Source: VBAS01 sp964444975 (GTDB taxonomy: Bacteria; Bacteroidota; Bacteroidia; Chitinophagales; Chitinophagaceae). Taken from it: a stretch of 64,000 nucleotides of DNA. Shown in pieces: positions 35,001 to 42,894 of this stretch. The stretch covers positions 1 through 64,000 of the forward strand of contig CAYUJD010000001.1 in assembly GCA_964444975.1 (NCBI GenBank), read 5' to 3'. Position 1 is the stretch's first letter. Each line of letters starts with the position of its first letter. The position numbers and the translations under genes were made by a program. The notes under the pieces are model-generated. The model was not told the DNA's origin and searched no databases. It saw nothing but the letters and a program-made list of their open reading frames with translations.

Positions 35001-38000
35001 TTAAATCTTTATTGCTCCACGGTACTTGTATTACATCATTGTACAGGTAAAAGCGGTTATGTTTTACAAAAATGAAACTGACGCCGTAGCCGCCGCGGTC
35101 AGCTTCGGTAGCTGAAAACCCAAGAGTCTTTTTTTCATTATTCAGGATTAAGTATTCATAGTTTGTGGTTTGTAGTTTGTTGTTTGTAGTTTTTCCCGTT
35201 TGCTGTATTACAAATAAGTTGTCTGCTGCTGTACCAAGTTTGATTTCCGTTTTTTCACCGGGTTCTATTTGCCTGGAGCCTTGCGTCCATAAGTATTGGG
35301 GTTTGCCCAGTTGCCTGCTGTTCTCGTCAAACAATTCAATGTACTTTACATCCTTTACCTCTTCACCGTTTTTATCTTTAGCGCTAATCTCAATCATATA
35401 AAAACCATCTTCCATTTTTCCACCTGCGCCAGGGCTTTGGTGGACAGGCCATTTTCCATTCTCCCTGGCAAAATCTGCCCTTTCAAATACAACCGCTCCT
35501 TTTTCCCAACTGCGGAAATCAGTTTCGTTGTCATATTCATCGAAGGGAAAATTCCGGATGTAATCTTCTTTACTCATTACAAACAGGTCGGGCCGATCCC
35601 AGTAGCGTTGCCGAATCAGTCTTTTTTCTTCTTTCAGTTTGCTGATGGTCACTTTCACATTGGCAGGTTCAAACTCGCCGGCCATATTTTCGGTGCGGAT
35701 GGAAATAGTTTTAAAACTATCGGCAGGAAGTGAAGCGGGCAGGTTAACAGATAGAATCAGCGATTTGTAACCAACAGTCACTACGGTTTCGCCGCTCCGG
35801 GTTTCCCCGTTGATGTCGGTCACATCGGCATAAACCCGGTAATCAAAAACCGGTTCAAATTTTTTGTCAATCGTTTTGTCGGGGATGGCTTCAAATCCGA
35901 TTACAAATTTTCCTTCCCTGTCGGTTTTTGCTTCGCCGTGTGCAATCTCCATTTGTTTTGATGGAGGCTGCCACCAGCGCCAGCTGAACCAGGAATAAAT
36001 AAACCGCGGCTCACACACCACACGGTATTTCACCATAGCTCCGTCAATGTTGTTGCCGGCATAAGCTTTTGCCAGCCCGGTCACATTTATTTTTTCATTC
36101 AGTTGATATGTGCCTTTTATCTTTTCATACTCCACATAAAATCTGGGCCGCTTGTATTCTTCCACGGAAAAATCAGCCCGGCCATATTCTTCTTCATCAT
36201 AAATGGCAAACTCACCATTCAATACGCCTGTTGGTAACTGAAACCTGCCGGAAAATGAGCCATATTCATTAGTGGTTACTTCCAATGAATCCATATTTTC
36301 CCCGTTGGCATTTTCCAGGTAAATCCTGCACTTTAAATCTGCAGCTACAGAATTTTTTGCATCCTTGCTGCTCCTGGCAGCAATTCCTTTAAAGAAAACT
36401 GTTTGTCCCGGCCGGTAAATGCTGCGGTCAGTGAAAAAGAATATTTTGTAGTTCTCTTCCTCATCTTGTGAATTATCACGATAATAATAATAGTCGTACT
36501 GCCATTCATCCATGTAAAGCTTTTCACCGTTCCAGTTTATCTCCAGCCTGAAATTTTCACGCCGGCGGTTATTGTCTTTTATTTCGGATTCAACGAGCCG
36601 GAAAAATCCGTTGTTGTCAGTTTTATATTGCCTGCCCTTTTCGGTTGTGTACTTATAGCTTTTATAATCATATACCTGCTGCCACACCTGGACAGTGGCA
36701 TCAGCAAGCGGCTGTCCTGTTTCCCGGTGGAGTAAAAAATAGTCCTTAGCATTATGCACAAAGCTGATATTGGAAACATAAAACAGCCGGGCGCCGGCCA
36801 CCGCTTCTTTTGAAAAATTATCAGAAGCGACCAGCAAAACATATTCGCCTGCCGGCAGGGCGTCCATCTTTATTTCCACGCTGTGTTCCTGGTATTCCCC
36901 TGTTGATGGCAGCGCCTGCTGCCAGCTGCGAGTTGGAGTAATGGCAAACAACTGCTGCCACATTTTTTCATCGTAATAATTATTCAGCCTGGCTTTGATT
37001 GCACTGTCAGCCTTTATAATCCGCAGGAAAATTTTGTCAAGATTGCGGTACTCCACCAGCGAACGGAAGGGTTGGCCGGGAACATTCACTTTCTCGAGTG
37101 TAAACTTCAACTCCTTCCGGTTTATTTCATTCAGCAGGTTGATGCAGTTTATTTTTCCTTCCGAAGAATCTTTCTGGCTTATTATTTTTTCACAAATTTC
37201 CTTTGCTTTCAGTTTGGTGAAACGATGGGTGGTATCGCCAAAAGGTTCGTATTTATTGCCATCATCGTTGAATTCTTTTGCCAGTAAATACCAGGCTTGC
37301 GCCGCAGCCGGTAAATTTCCATAGCGGTTGGCAATTTTATTCAAAGCCTGCCGGTACAGCGAATCTTTATCCGGGTGAGTTGAATTCTCCTGCACAAACT
37401 CCAGCCGCTGGATATCGGCATCCAGCAGGGCGTCCGGTTTTGCATTATTCAAATGAAATCCCAGGAGCTTTTGATAAACAAGCAAAGCCTTATGCTGCAG
37501 TGATGCTGTGTCTTTGGTACTGAATTTTGTTTTTGTGAAATCCCCTGCTGCTGCAAAGGCTTCGGGCTGGTCAATTTCAAATGCATAAGCCGGTTTGGAT
37601 AGGTGCGGTTCATCATTTTTGTAGTATTCCAATGCACGATGCGCCAGCAGATCGTACAACGTGGGCCGCAAGTGACGCACATTGCCTTTTATGATAATGG
37701 CATTGTAGGGTTCCAGCCGGGTTTGCTGCAGCATTTTTTCTTCTTTGATGGATTGCAGGTAGAGTTCACTTATTTTTTTATGAAAATCGCCGGTGCCCCA
37801 TGTGCTGATGTCTTCCTTTTTAAATTGCATGGTTTCGGTACGGTTATACAGCTGCCATCTTTTTTGCTTAAAATAGTTCCAGTACATTTCAGCCAGCAGG
37901 CTTTTCAAAATAGATGTAACCGGTTCTTTTACTTCAGCTATTTCCTTTTCCACTTCTTTTATTGACAGCGCTTCATTTTCTTCCCGGGTTTCCATTTGCA

Positions 38001-38244
38001 GGCTGGTCATATACACTACAGCCTTTATCAGCTGGGCATCCTGTTTTTCTTTTTTGGCAAGTGCATAAATCTTTTTCACCTCAGCCAGCGCCGATTTGGG
38101 AAGGTTCTTTTTGGTAATCAGTTCATCAATCTTTTTCCATTCCTGCTCATAATTTTTTACAGGCGCCTGGCAAAATCCCGTGGCAATAAAAATCAACTTG
38201 AATAGGGTCAGGGAGAGTAAGGATTTCAATGGTTGCATCAGCAT
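32038..38244 (-). CDS. Alpha-2-macroglobulin family protein, thioester type
   Basis: A very large secreted protein (2068 residues). The signal peptide is LSLTLFKLIFIATGFCQ. It has a long helical N-terminal region, then MG-type beta-sandwich domains. The MG2 motif FFFTDRSIYRPGQTVFFKGI lies near residue 620, the A2M motif with FLPDLRTDSSGAIEFSFTMPEALTRWKF-like strands comes later, and the thioester ring CAEQ has its Cys at residue 1508. The C-terminal domain ends with ECLYAPEF-like strands. Such proteins trap proteases or help envelope defence. No peptidoglycan glycosyltransferase partner (PbpC) is adjacent. Six short segments look like translated dispersed repeats, at about residues 1017-1029, 1414-1425, 1468-1478, 1544-1556, 1854-1862 and 1901-1911. 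All keep the frame. Confidence 0.92.
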   Translation of the reverse strand: MLMQPLKSLLSLTLFKLIFIATGFCQAPVKNYEQEWKKIDELITKKNLPKSALAEVKKIYALAKKEKQDAQLIKAVVYMTSLQMETREENEALSIKEVEKEIAEVKEPVTSILKSLLAEMYWNYFKQKRWQLYNRTETMQFKKEDISTWGTGDFHKKISELYLQSIKEEKMLQQTRLEPYNAIIIKGNVRHLRPTLYDLLAHRALEYYKNDEPHLSKPAYAFEIDQPEAFAAAGDFTKTKFSTKDTASLQHKALLVYQKLLGFHLNNAKPDALLDADIQRLEFVQENSTHPDKDSLYRQALNKIANRYGNLPAAAQAWYLLAKEFNDDGNKYEPFGDTTHRFTKLKAKEICEKIISQKDSSEGKINCINLLNEINRKELKFTLEKVNVPGQPFRSLVEYRNLDKIFLRIIKADSAIKARLNNYYDEKMWQQLFAITPTRSWQQALPSTGEYQEHSVEIKMDALPAGEYVLLVASDNFSKEAVAGARLFYVSNISFVHNAKDYFLLHRETGQPLADATVQVWQQVYDYKSYKYTTEKGRQYKTDNNGFFRLVESEIKDNNRRRENFRLEINWNGEKLYMDEWQYDYYYYRDNSQDEEENYKIFFFTDRSIYRPGQTVFFKGIAARSSKDAKNSVAADLKCRIYLENANGENMDSLEVTTNEYGSFSGRFQLPTGVLNGEFAIYDEEEYGRADFSVEEYKRPRFYVEYEKIKGTYQLNEKINVTGLAKAYAGNNIDGAMVKYRVVCEPRFIYSWFSWRWWQPPSKQMEIAHGEAKTDREGKFVIGFEAIPDKTIDKKFEPVFDYRVYADVTDINGETRSGETVVTVGYKSLILSVNLPASLPADSFKTISIRTENMAGEFEPANVKVTISKLKEEKRLIRQRYWDRPDLFVMSKEDYIRNFPFDEYDNETDFRSWEKGAVVFERADFARENGKWPVHQSPGAGGKMEDGFYMIEISAKDKNGEEVKDVKYIELFDENSRQLGKPQYLWTQGSRQIEPGEKTEIKLGTAADNLFVIQQTGKTTNNKLQTTNYEYLILNNEKKTLGFSATEADRGGYGVSFIFVKHNRFYLYNDVIQVPWSNKDLKIEYSTFRDKTLPGSEEKWKVKISGYKKEQVAAEMLASMYDASLDQFRMHKWNEPAVWTYYFSGGRWHSNECFIKSESQLKWEKRKSLTIKKNYDALVSSELGNITPLWWLNPKEVAYMEMAAPMLLAYEKIEDLQEVAVTEQKKSLRDGSWKNLEGYLSDSVQYQYNKTKKANETNQPQPRRNFNETAFFLPDLRTDSSGAIEFSFTMPEALTRWKFQALAHTKELAFGYSSKEIVTQKQLMVQPNAPRFLREGDKLELSAKIVNLTDKEMTGQAELELFDAATNQSVSGWFRNMFPNQYFTVAAGQSQAVSFPVEVPYQFDKALVWRIVARSSPAGESREEVFSDGEEAAIPVLTNRMLVTETMQLNRKGTGTKNFKFEKLLNSAAETQSIASLQHHALTIEYTANPAWYAVQALPFLMEFSYECAEQTWNRYYANALASKIAGSSPRIKEIFSKWLEASKAPSPPGEGVGGEVLLANLQKNQELKSVLLEETPWVLQAKTEEQQKKNIALLFDMIRMSHEQNSAFEKLKQAQSKNGGFVWFKGGPDNRYITQYIVTGIGHLKKLAGDINKLEPIVKPAIAYLDKKIKDDYDRLKKNKTDLKKYVLGYIEVQYLYMRSFFTEYPISNNVQAAYNFFRKQALQTWTLQSKYMQGMIALALFRTGDNTTPAAIMKSLKETSIINEELGMYWKENSGGMYWHQAPVETQALLIEVFSEIGHDTKTTDELKTWLLKNKQTSNWKTTKATAEACYALLLKGSNWLANEPTVEIKLGDLLLTSSQERRTEPAEAGTGYFKKTISGPMITSDMGNITITTATPNVPLQGDLGGWGSVYWQYFEDLDKITTSSTPLKLNKKLFAETNTGSGPVLKPVTEGDVLKVGDKIKVRIELRVDRDMEFVHMKDMRASCLEPVNVLSSYKWQGGLGYYETTKDASTSFFFDILRKGTYVFEYALFVTHTGNFSNGVTSIQCLYAPEFSSHSEGIRITVE
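32512..32543. repeat. In-frame CCCCCTGAAGGGGG repeat in the macroglobulin gene
   Basis: AATCCCCCTGAAGGGGGACA with a preceding CCCCTA run. On the minus strand it encodes NVPLQGDLGG, just before SVYWQYFEDLDK, a well-conserved macroglobulin segment. Confidence 0.7.
32658..32683. repeat. In-frame GGAGGAGGTCAGGAGGAGG repeat
   Basis: Two GGAGGAGGTC words in direct repeat within the macroglobulin gene, encoding DLLLTSSQE on the minus strand. The evidence that it is an inserted element is weaker than for the other copies. Confidence 0.4.
33577..33613. repeat. In-frame CCCCCTCTCCAGGGGGAGAGG repeat
   Basis: CCCCCAACCCCCTCTCCAGG followed by GGGAGAGGGGG forms a hairpin. The minus strand encodes APSPPGEGVGGEV, a low-complexity insert between helices of the thioester domain. 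Confidence 0.75.
33811..33842. repeat. Perfect 14-bp inverted repeat in frame (GAGACGCAA type)
   Basis: CTGCAGAGACGCAA and TTGCGTCTCTGCAG are exact inverted copies around TGCT. The minus strand encodes AAETQSIASLQ in the macroglobulin, about 30 residues before the thioester Cys. Confidence 0.85.
33972..34003. repeat. In-frame CCTCCTCCCGGC palindromic repeat
   Basis: CCTCCTCCCGGCTTTC followed by CCCGGCGGGGGAGGAG. The minus strand encodes SSPAGESREEV, between two macroglobulin strands. Confidence 0.7.
35158..35195. repeat. In-frame GTTTGTGGTTTGTAGTTTG low-complexity repeat
   Basis: Repeated TTTGT(A/T)G words. The minus strand encodes KTTNNKLQTTNYE within the macroglobulin. This resembles the ACAAACTACAAAC repeats often seen between Bacteroidota genes. 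Confidence 0.65.
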
Positions 38245-38420
38245 GCGTTAATATTTTTTACAAGATAAATATATGATTACTTATAGGATGCAGCAGTAAC
38301 GGGAATTTCACATTCCTGTAAAAATTTCCAAATCAGATTCCCAGCATTCAATACTAAATCCATCCCTCAACCTCAACTACTCTTTCCCTTTAACGTTTCC
38401 TTACACCGCCGTGGCATGGC

Positions 38421-38451
38421 TTTGGAAGCTGTTGATGCATGAATCAATTTG
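38421..38451 (+). promoter_or_regulatory. Promoter of the DUF4476 gene
   Basis: TTTG, exactly 19 bases, then TCAATTTG, one base off the TAnnTTTG -7 consensus. The ATG lies 22 bases downstream of the -7. This is one of the two clearest promoters in the window. Confidence 0.65.
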
Positions 38452-38473
38452 TTCACCTTAAAACAGGAAAACC

Positions 38474-39235
38474 ATGAAAACAATTTTTACCCTTTTACTG
38501 AGCACCATCTTTTCTCTTTCCCTACTGGCCAATCATGATCCGCGGCTTACCGTTTCCAGCATCAGCCATCAAAAACTGTACGTAGAAGTAGACGGCCGCC
38601 GATACCACCTCGATGGTAATACGGTTTCCATAAACGACCTTCACCCCGGTTATCATTCAATACGCATTTACCGGGAATCGGGAAAGAATAACCGCTGGTG
38701 GGATTTTGGCACCGGCAACCGTCGCCGGGAAATTATCTACAACAACCGGGTGTACCTGAAGGACGATTATCATTTCGACATCCTCATCAACCGCTTTGGC
38801 AAAGTGATGGCGGACGAACGGCGCATTAACCGCAACGACGACTGGTACTTTGACGATGACGATTATTATGACCGTGACAAAGACAGAAACCGTGACCGCG
38901 ACCGGGATTGGAATCGTGATGACCGCTATGATAATAACTACGGCCGCGCCATGAATGATTACGATTTCAGCCAGGCAAAGGAAACACTGCGAAAGGAGTG
39001 GTTTGAAAACACAAGAGTAAGCACCGCCAAACAAATCATCGACCGGAATTATTTTACCAGCCGGCAGGTAAAAGAAATGCTGTTGCTCTTCACGTTCGAA
39101 AACAACCGGCTCGACATTGCCAAATACGCTTACGGCCGCACGGTTGATAAAGGAAATTATTTTGTGGTAAACGATGCTTTTACCTTCAGCAGAAACAAGG
39201 AAGAACTGGAGAAATATATCAGGGAGTACAGATGA
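38474..39235 (+). CDS. DUF4476 domain protein, exported
   Basis: A secreted protein of unknown function. The signal peptide is TIFTLLLSTIFSLSLLA. Residues 20-120 form a beta-rich domain (VDGRRYHLDGNTVSINDLHPG). Residues 125-157 are an extremely Asp/Arg-rich linker (DRDKDRNRDRDRDW). The C-terminal 95 residues are the DUF4476 helical domain: SQAKETLRKEWFENTRVSTA, FTSRQVKEMLLLFTFENNRL and TFSRNKEELEKYI. A good promoter lies at 38421-38451. A palindromic repeat follows the stop directly. Confidence 0.85.
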   Translation: MKTIFTLLLSTIFSLSLLANHDPRLTVSSISHQKLYVEVDGRRYHLDGNTVSINDLHPGYHSIRIYRESGKNNRWWDFGTGNRRREIIYNNRVYLKDDYHFDILINRFGKVMADERRINRNDDWYFDDDDYYDRDKDRNRDRDRDWNRDDRYDNNYGRAMNDYDFSQAKETLRKEWFENTRVSTAKQIIDRNYFTSRQVKEMLLLFTFENNRLDIAKYAYGRTVDKGNYFVVNDAFTFSRNKEELEKYIREYR

Positions 39236-39260
39236 ACCCCCGCCCCCTAATGGGGTCTTT
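39236..39260. repeat. CCCCCTAATGGGG palindromic repeat after DUF4476
   Basis: CCCCGCCCCCTAATGGGGTC begins at the stop codon of the DUF4476 gene and faces the copy that ends sucD, 80 bases away. Confidence 0.55.
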
Positions 39261-39329
39261 GAAGTCGCACGAAAAATAAAACCGCTTCAGATTACGAAGG
39301 GGTTTTATAATTTTCATGAAGCGATAAAA

Positions 39330-40247
39330 TTAAACTTTCACCCCTTTAGGGGCCGGGGGTAACACTTCCTTCATCACCCTGCCGATATCAGCCGGGCTTT
39401 GCACCACATGAATGCCGCACTCACTCATGATTTTCATTTTGGCTGCAGCAGTATCATCGGCTCCGCCCACGATGGCGCCGGCATGTCCCATACGGCGGCC
39501 GGGCGGCGCTGTTTGGCCGGCAATAAAACCAACCACGGGTTTTTTATTTCCGTTTGCTTTTATCCATCGTGCTGCCTCAGCTTCCATACTGCCGCCGATT
39601 TCGCCAATCATCACTATCGCATCCGTTTCGCTGTCGTTCATAAAAAGTTCAACGGCTTCTTTGGTTGTAGTTCCGATTATCGGGTCGCCGCCAATGCCCA
39701 CTGCCGTGGAAATACCAAGCCCTGCTTTCGCCACCTGGTCGGCTGCTTCATAAGTCAGCGTTCCGCTTTTTGACACAATGCCGATTCTTCCCTGTCCATC
39801 GGACAGGTGGGCTTTTTTAAAAACAAAACCCGGCATAATTCCCACTTTACACTCATCCGCAGTAATTACACCCGGGCAGTTGGGCCCCACCAGTCGTGAA
39901 ACTGTAGAAGCGAGGTAATGTTTTACTTTCACCATGTCCTGTACCGGGATGCCTTCGGTGATGCATACGATGAGCCGCACACCGGCTTCAGCTGCCTCCA
40001 TGATGGCATCAGCAGCAAAAGCAGGGGGTACAAAAATGATGCTCACATCGGCGCCGGTATTTTTTACACACTCGGCTACTGTGTTGAACACGGGTCGCTC
40101 AATGTGTTTTTGCCCGCCCTTACCCGGGGTGACTCCGCCCACTACATGAGTTCCGTATTCAATCATCTGCGTGGCATGAAAAGTACCTTCGCTGCCCGTA
40201 AAACCCTGCACAAGAATTTTGGAATTTTTATTTACCAGGATGCTCAT
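39330..40247 (-). CDS. sucD: Succinyl-CoA synthetase alpha subunit
   Basis: Carries the phosphohistidine of the TCA-cycle enzyme that makes ATP or GTP from succinyl-CoA. The CoA-binding N-terminus is NKNSKILVQGFTGSEGTFHA, the second Rossmann segment is GIVSKSGTLTYEAA, and the active-site His is in RRMGHAGAIVGG. The beta subunit (sucC) is not in the window. The last nine or so residues (PPAPKGVKV) are encoded by a CCCCTTTAGGGG repeat and do not look like family sequence. The start is preceded by an AAATCTGAAATC repeat and a -7 element. Confidence 0.95.
   Translation of the reverse strand: MSILVNKNSKILVQGFTGSEGTFHATQMIEYGTHVVGGVTPGKGGQKHIERPVFNTVAECVKNTGADVSIIFVPPAFAADAIMEAAEAGVRLIVCITEGIPVQDMVKVKHYLASTVSRLVGPNCPGVITADECKVGIMPGFVFKKAHLSDGQGRIGIVSKSGTLTYEAADQVAKAGLGISTAVGIGGDPIIGTTTKEAVELFMNDSETDAIVMIGEIGGSMEAEAARWIKANGNKKPVVGFIAGQTAPPGRRMGHAGAIVGGADDTAAAKMKIMSECGIHVVQSPADIGRVMKEVLPPAPKGVKV
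39338..39362. repeat. CCCCTTTAGGGG repeat forming the sucD 3' end
   Basis: CACCCCTTTAGGGGCCGGGGG is read on the minus strand as PPAPKGV before the stop TAA at 39330-39332. Confidence 0.75.
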
Positions 40248-40249
40248 TC

Positions 40250-40290
40250 AATTTCAGATTTCAGATTTTTGTTTTTAGATTTTACCTTCT
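40250..40290. repeat. AAATCTGAAATC-type repeat before sucD
   Basis: Starts 3 bases from the ATG: AATTTCAGATTTCAGATTTT and more. It matches the word found before aspS. Confidence 0.6.
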
Positions 40291-40302
40291 GTTGAGTTAG
40301 CG

Positions 40303-40310
40303 CAAAAATA
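40303..40310 (-). promoter_or_regulatory. -7 promoter element of sucD
   Basis: The minus strand reads TATTTTTG, a full TAnnTTTG match, 56 bases from the ATG. No TTTG is evident at 19 bases. Confidence 0.45.
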
Positions 40311-40597
40311 GGGGTTTAATTTTTTTGTTTCCGGCTGCACAATTCTTCCCGGCTTTACTTGCGACGCTCCGTTTGAGTTTCTGTTCGCTTATCAGCTTAT
40401 CCTTTCAATATCATCTCCGTCTGAGGCGAAAGTAGAAGCACGGTCTGCGTCACGCAATCATCTTAAAAGTTGATGCCTGTTTGACCGGTCATCCAGCGGG
40501 CATTTCATCTATTATATTTCAGTTCGTCAAGCAAGAACCCGTTTCTCCAATATAAAATAAAACAGTTCACTCAGGGTTGCTGCCTGAATGATTGTAT
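40311..40597. other. Intergenic stretch between sucD and DUF5916
   Basis: About 290 bases without a gene. It contains one dispersed repeat (40358-40390) and otherwise nothing I recognise. No riboswitch block or terminator stem stands out. Confidence 0.5.
40358..40390 (-). repeat. GAGCGTCGCAA dispersed repeat, copy D
   Basis: The minus strand reads AAGCGAACAGAAACTCAAAC then GGAGCGTCGCAAG. Its first part also matches copy B (AGCGAACAGAA), joining the two sub-types into one family. Confidence 0.6.
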
Positions 40598-42853
40598 CTA
40601 TAAATTAAACCAATACGTCAGCTTGGCTACTACTGCCCGGTTCTTTACCATGAAAGCTTTTACCGGTCTTCCCCCGATGAATGTCAGCGGATCGTCGGAT
40701 GCAAAATAATTATCGGTGTAAACGAGAAAGAAATCACTCACGGGTTTAAAGCGCCACTGGAAGCGGGCATTGATGTTGAAATTGTTTGCCTGGTTGTTGT
40801 ATTGCAAAAAGGCATTGAAGAAAACACTCTTGCTGAAAGAGAGTTCAGCCCGGGGCCCGATTAGCCAGATATTGGCCTTGCTGTACGGCGCCGGCAGGTG
40901 AATGCGTGTATAGCTTGCATCCACGCTGATGATGCCGAATGTATTCATACGATAGCTCCAGCTGGTCTGGTATTGTCCGACGCGGCCGTTGAAATAGTTG
41001 CCAAATCTTGTGTTTAATGAAAAGAAGAAATTCTTTCTCGGGTTGCTTCTGTAGTTTATGCGCTGGCTGAAGTAAGTGTAGCTGCTGCCGGCAGGCAGTT
41101 CTGCACCTCCGGTGTTTGTCGGGTCGAAAGGTTCAAACAGGTAAGTATAATCCCAGCGCAGCAGGGCGCCCCGCAGTTCGGCCGCTGTTTGAAAAACTAT
41201 ATTGAAAAAAAGACCTGCATCCCAGTCAGTCACCCGTTTATCCTGCTTACCGTAAAAGATATCATAGTCCGGCCCCACCATCCAGTGATTGATCAGCTTG
41301 CTGGCTTTTCTCTTTGGATAAAAAACAAGATTGCCCTGCGCTTCGTTGCGGTAGTAGCCTGTTCGGGGTACAAAACCCACAGCAGCTACATAGTTGGTCC
41401 CGATATTTTCAAAACTGAATTCGTAATTGAAGCGGGTTGAATTGCCTTCGAGGTAACCCCCCATGGCATACTGACCTTTCATTATATCGGGGCTGATGCT
41501 TTTATGGATAAAAAGTTTCCCGGTAGTTATTCCGTCTTTGGTGGCCAGGTTGAAATCCATACCGGCAATACGGTTAAATCTTGCAGCGGGAGTTTTGCTT
41601 TTAAATTCATCCTTGTTTACAAAGATGAAACCGAGATTATTCCGAAGACCTACTCTGCGCTGAACAGCCAGCGTAGTAAAATTGGTGGAGGGCAGATTGT
41701 ATTTTGCACTCTTGCCGGTTTGCATATTCAGCAGGCCGATACGCCAGTCTTTGTTTATACGGCCACTCAGCCGGGCTCCGGCAATGATAGGCACTCTTAC
41801 ATTTTCACCCGTATTCACATTGCTGCCCAGCCCGATTCTGCGGGAAAAAAAGGGATTCACATTGCTGAAACCAAAACTGCCGAACAGGTCGCTGTTTTCA
41901 AGAAAAAACTGGCGGCGTTCGGGAAAATACAATTCAAAGCGGCTGAGGTTGGTCACCTGCTGGTCCACTTCCACCTGCGCAAAATCGGGGTTGACTGTAA
42001 GGTCAAGATTAAGCGATGGAGTGATGCCAATCTTTGCATCGAAGCCGGCTTCAATATCGTTGTTGGCCGCTTTCCCGGCCTCATAATCTTTGCTGCGGCC
42101 AACGAGCCCGAAAGGAATAACAGAAATGTTTGTGCCGGGCGAAGGCGGGGGGTCATCCCAAACCAGTTTGCCACTGAAGTTCAGGTCAATCATCCTGAAG
42201 TTTCTGGGTATCGGCGCCCAGCTGCTGCGTTCATTGAAAGTGTGTGTATAACGGCAGAAGTTTATATTCCATTCGTTTTTTCCGGAGCTGCTTAGTTTGT
42301 AGCGCAGTGTTTTGAACGGGATGGCCATTTCAACAATAAACCGGTCTTCATGCTTTGTTGCTTTGCAGTACCATTTATTGTCCCAGTCAATATTATTTTC
42401 AGTGCCGCCGGAACCGGTAAAAATCAGGGCTTCTTTCTGCACACCATAGGGTGTAGTGGAGAAATAAATGCCGTTCAGCTTGTCACGGAACGGATCGATT
42501 GTCACAAAAAAAATATCAGAACTGGCATTGGGATAATCGCGGCGGAGGCTGTGAACGGTATATTTGGCCGGCTGAAAACATTCGGCGCTGATGTAGAGAA
42601 ACTGGTCGTCGAAAGTGACCCTGGCAACTGTCTGCATACCGGCCAGCGATGAATCGTAGGGATAGTTCTGTTTGAAATTATCGGCCGGTGATGCCGCCTG
42701 CCAGTCGGCTTCATCCAGTTTCCCGTCAACCGTTATTTTACCTTTTGCTTTTTTAATATGCTGAATAAAAATTTCATCGTTTGAAAACCCGTTTTGAGCA
42801 ATCAATGCGGACGCGGAGAGAGGAAAAATAAAAGTGAATAGGAGTAGTCTCAT
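40598..42853 (-). CDS. DUF5916 / carbohydrate-binding family 9 domain protein
   Basis: A large exported, probably outer-membrane protein of unknown function. The signal peptide is RLLLFTFIFPLSASALIAQ from the ATG at 42853; a longer reading would need a TTG four codons earlier. Residues 30-230 are a CBM9-like module (KAKGKITVDGKLDEADW). The remainder is the DUF5916 region, with NLDLTVNPDFAQVEVDQQ, FPERRQFFLEN and many beta strands ending in aromatic residues, consistent with a 20-odd stranded barrel. It is common in Bacteroidota, with no agreed function. Confidence 0.85.
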   Translation of the reverse strand: MRLLLFTFIFPLSASALIAQNGFSNDEIFIQHIKKAKGKITVDGKLDEADWQAASPADNFKQNYPYDSSLAGMQTVARVTFDDQFLYISAECFQPAKYTVHSLRRDYPNASSDIFFVTIDPFRDKLNGIYFSTTPYGVQKEALIFTGSGGTENNIDWDNKWYCKATKHEDRFIVEMAIPFKTLRYKLSSSGKNEWNINFCRYTHTFNERSSWAPIPRNFRMIDLNFSGKLVWDDPPPSPGTNISVIPFGLVGRSKDYEAGKAANNDIEAGFDAKIGITPSLNLDLTVNPDFAQVEVDQQVTNLSRFELYFPERRQFFLENSDLFGSFGFSNVNPFFSRRIGLGSNVNTGENVRVPIIAGARLSGRINKDWRIGLLNMQTGKSAKYNLPSTNFTTLAVQRRVGLRNNLGFIFVNKDEFKSKTPAARFNRIAGMDFNLATKDGITTGKLFIHKSISPDIMKGQYAMGGYLEGNSTRFNYEFSFENIGTNYVAAVGFVPRTGYYRNEAQGNLVFYPKRKASKLINHWMVGPDYDIFYGKQDKRVTDWDAGLFFNIVFQTAAELRGALLRWDYTYLFEPFDPTNTGGAELPAGSSYTYFSQRINYRSNPRKNFFFSLNTRFGNYFNGRVGQYQTSWSYRMNTFGIISVDASYTRIHLPAPYSKANIWLIGPRAELSFSKSVFFNAFLQYNNQANNFNINARFQWRFKPVSDFFLVYTDNYFASDDPLTFIGGRPVKAFMVKNRAVVAKLTYWFNL

Positions 42854-42894
42854 GTGATGCTGCAAGATAATTAACGGCGGGAAAATAACCGGGA

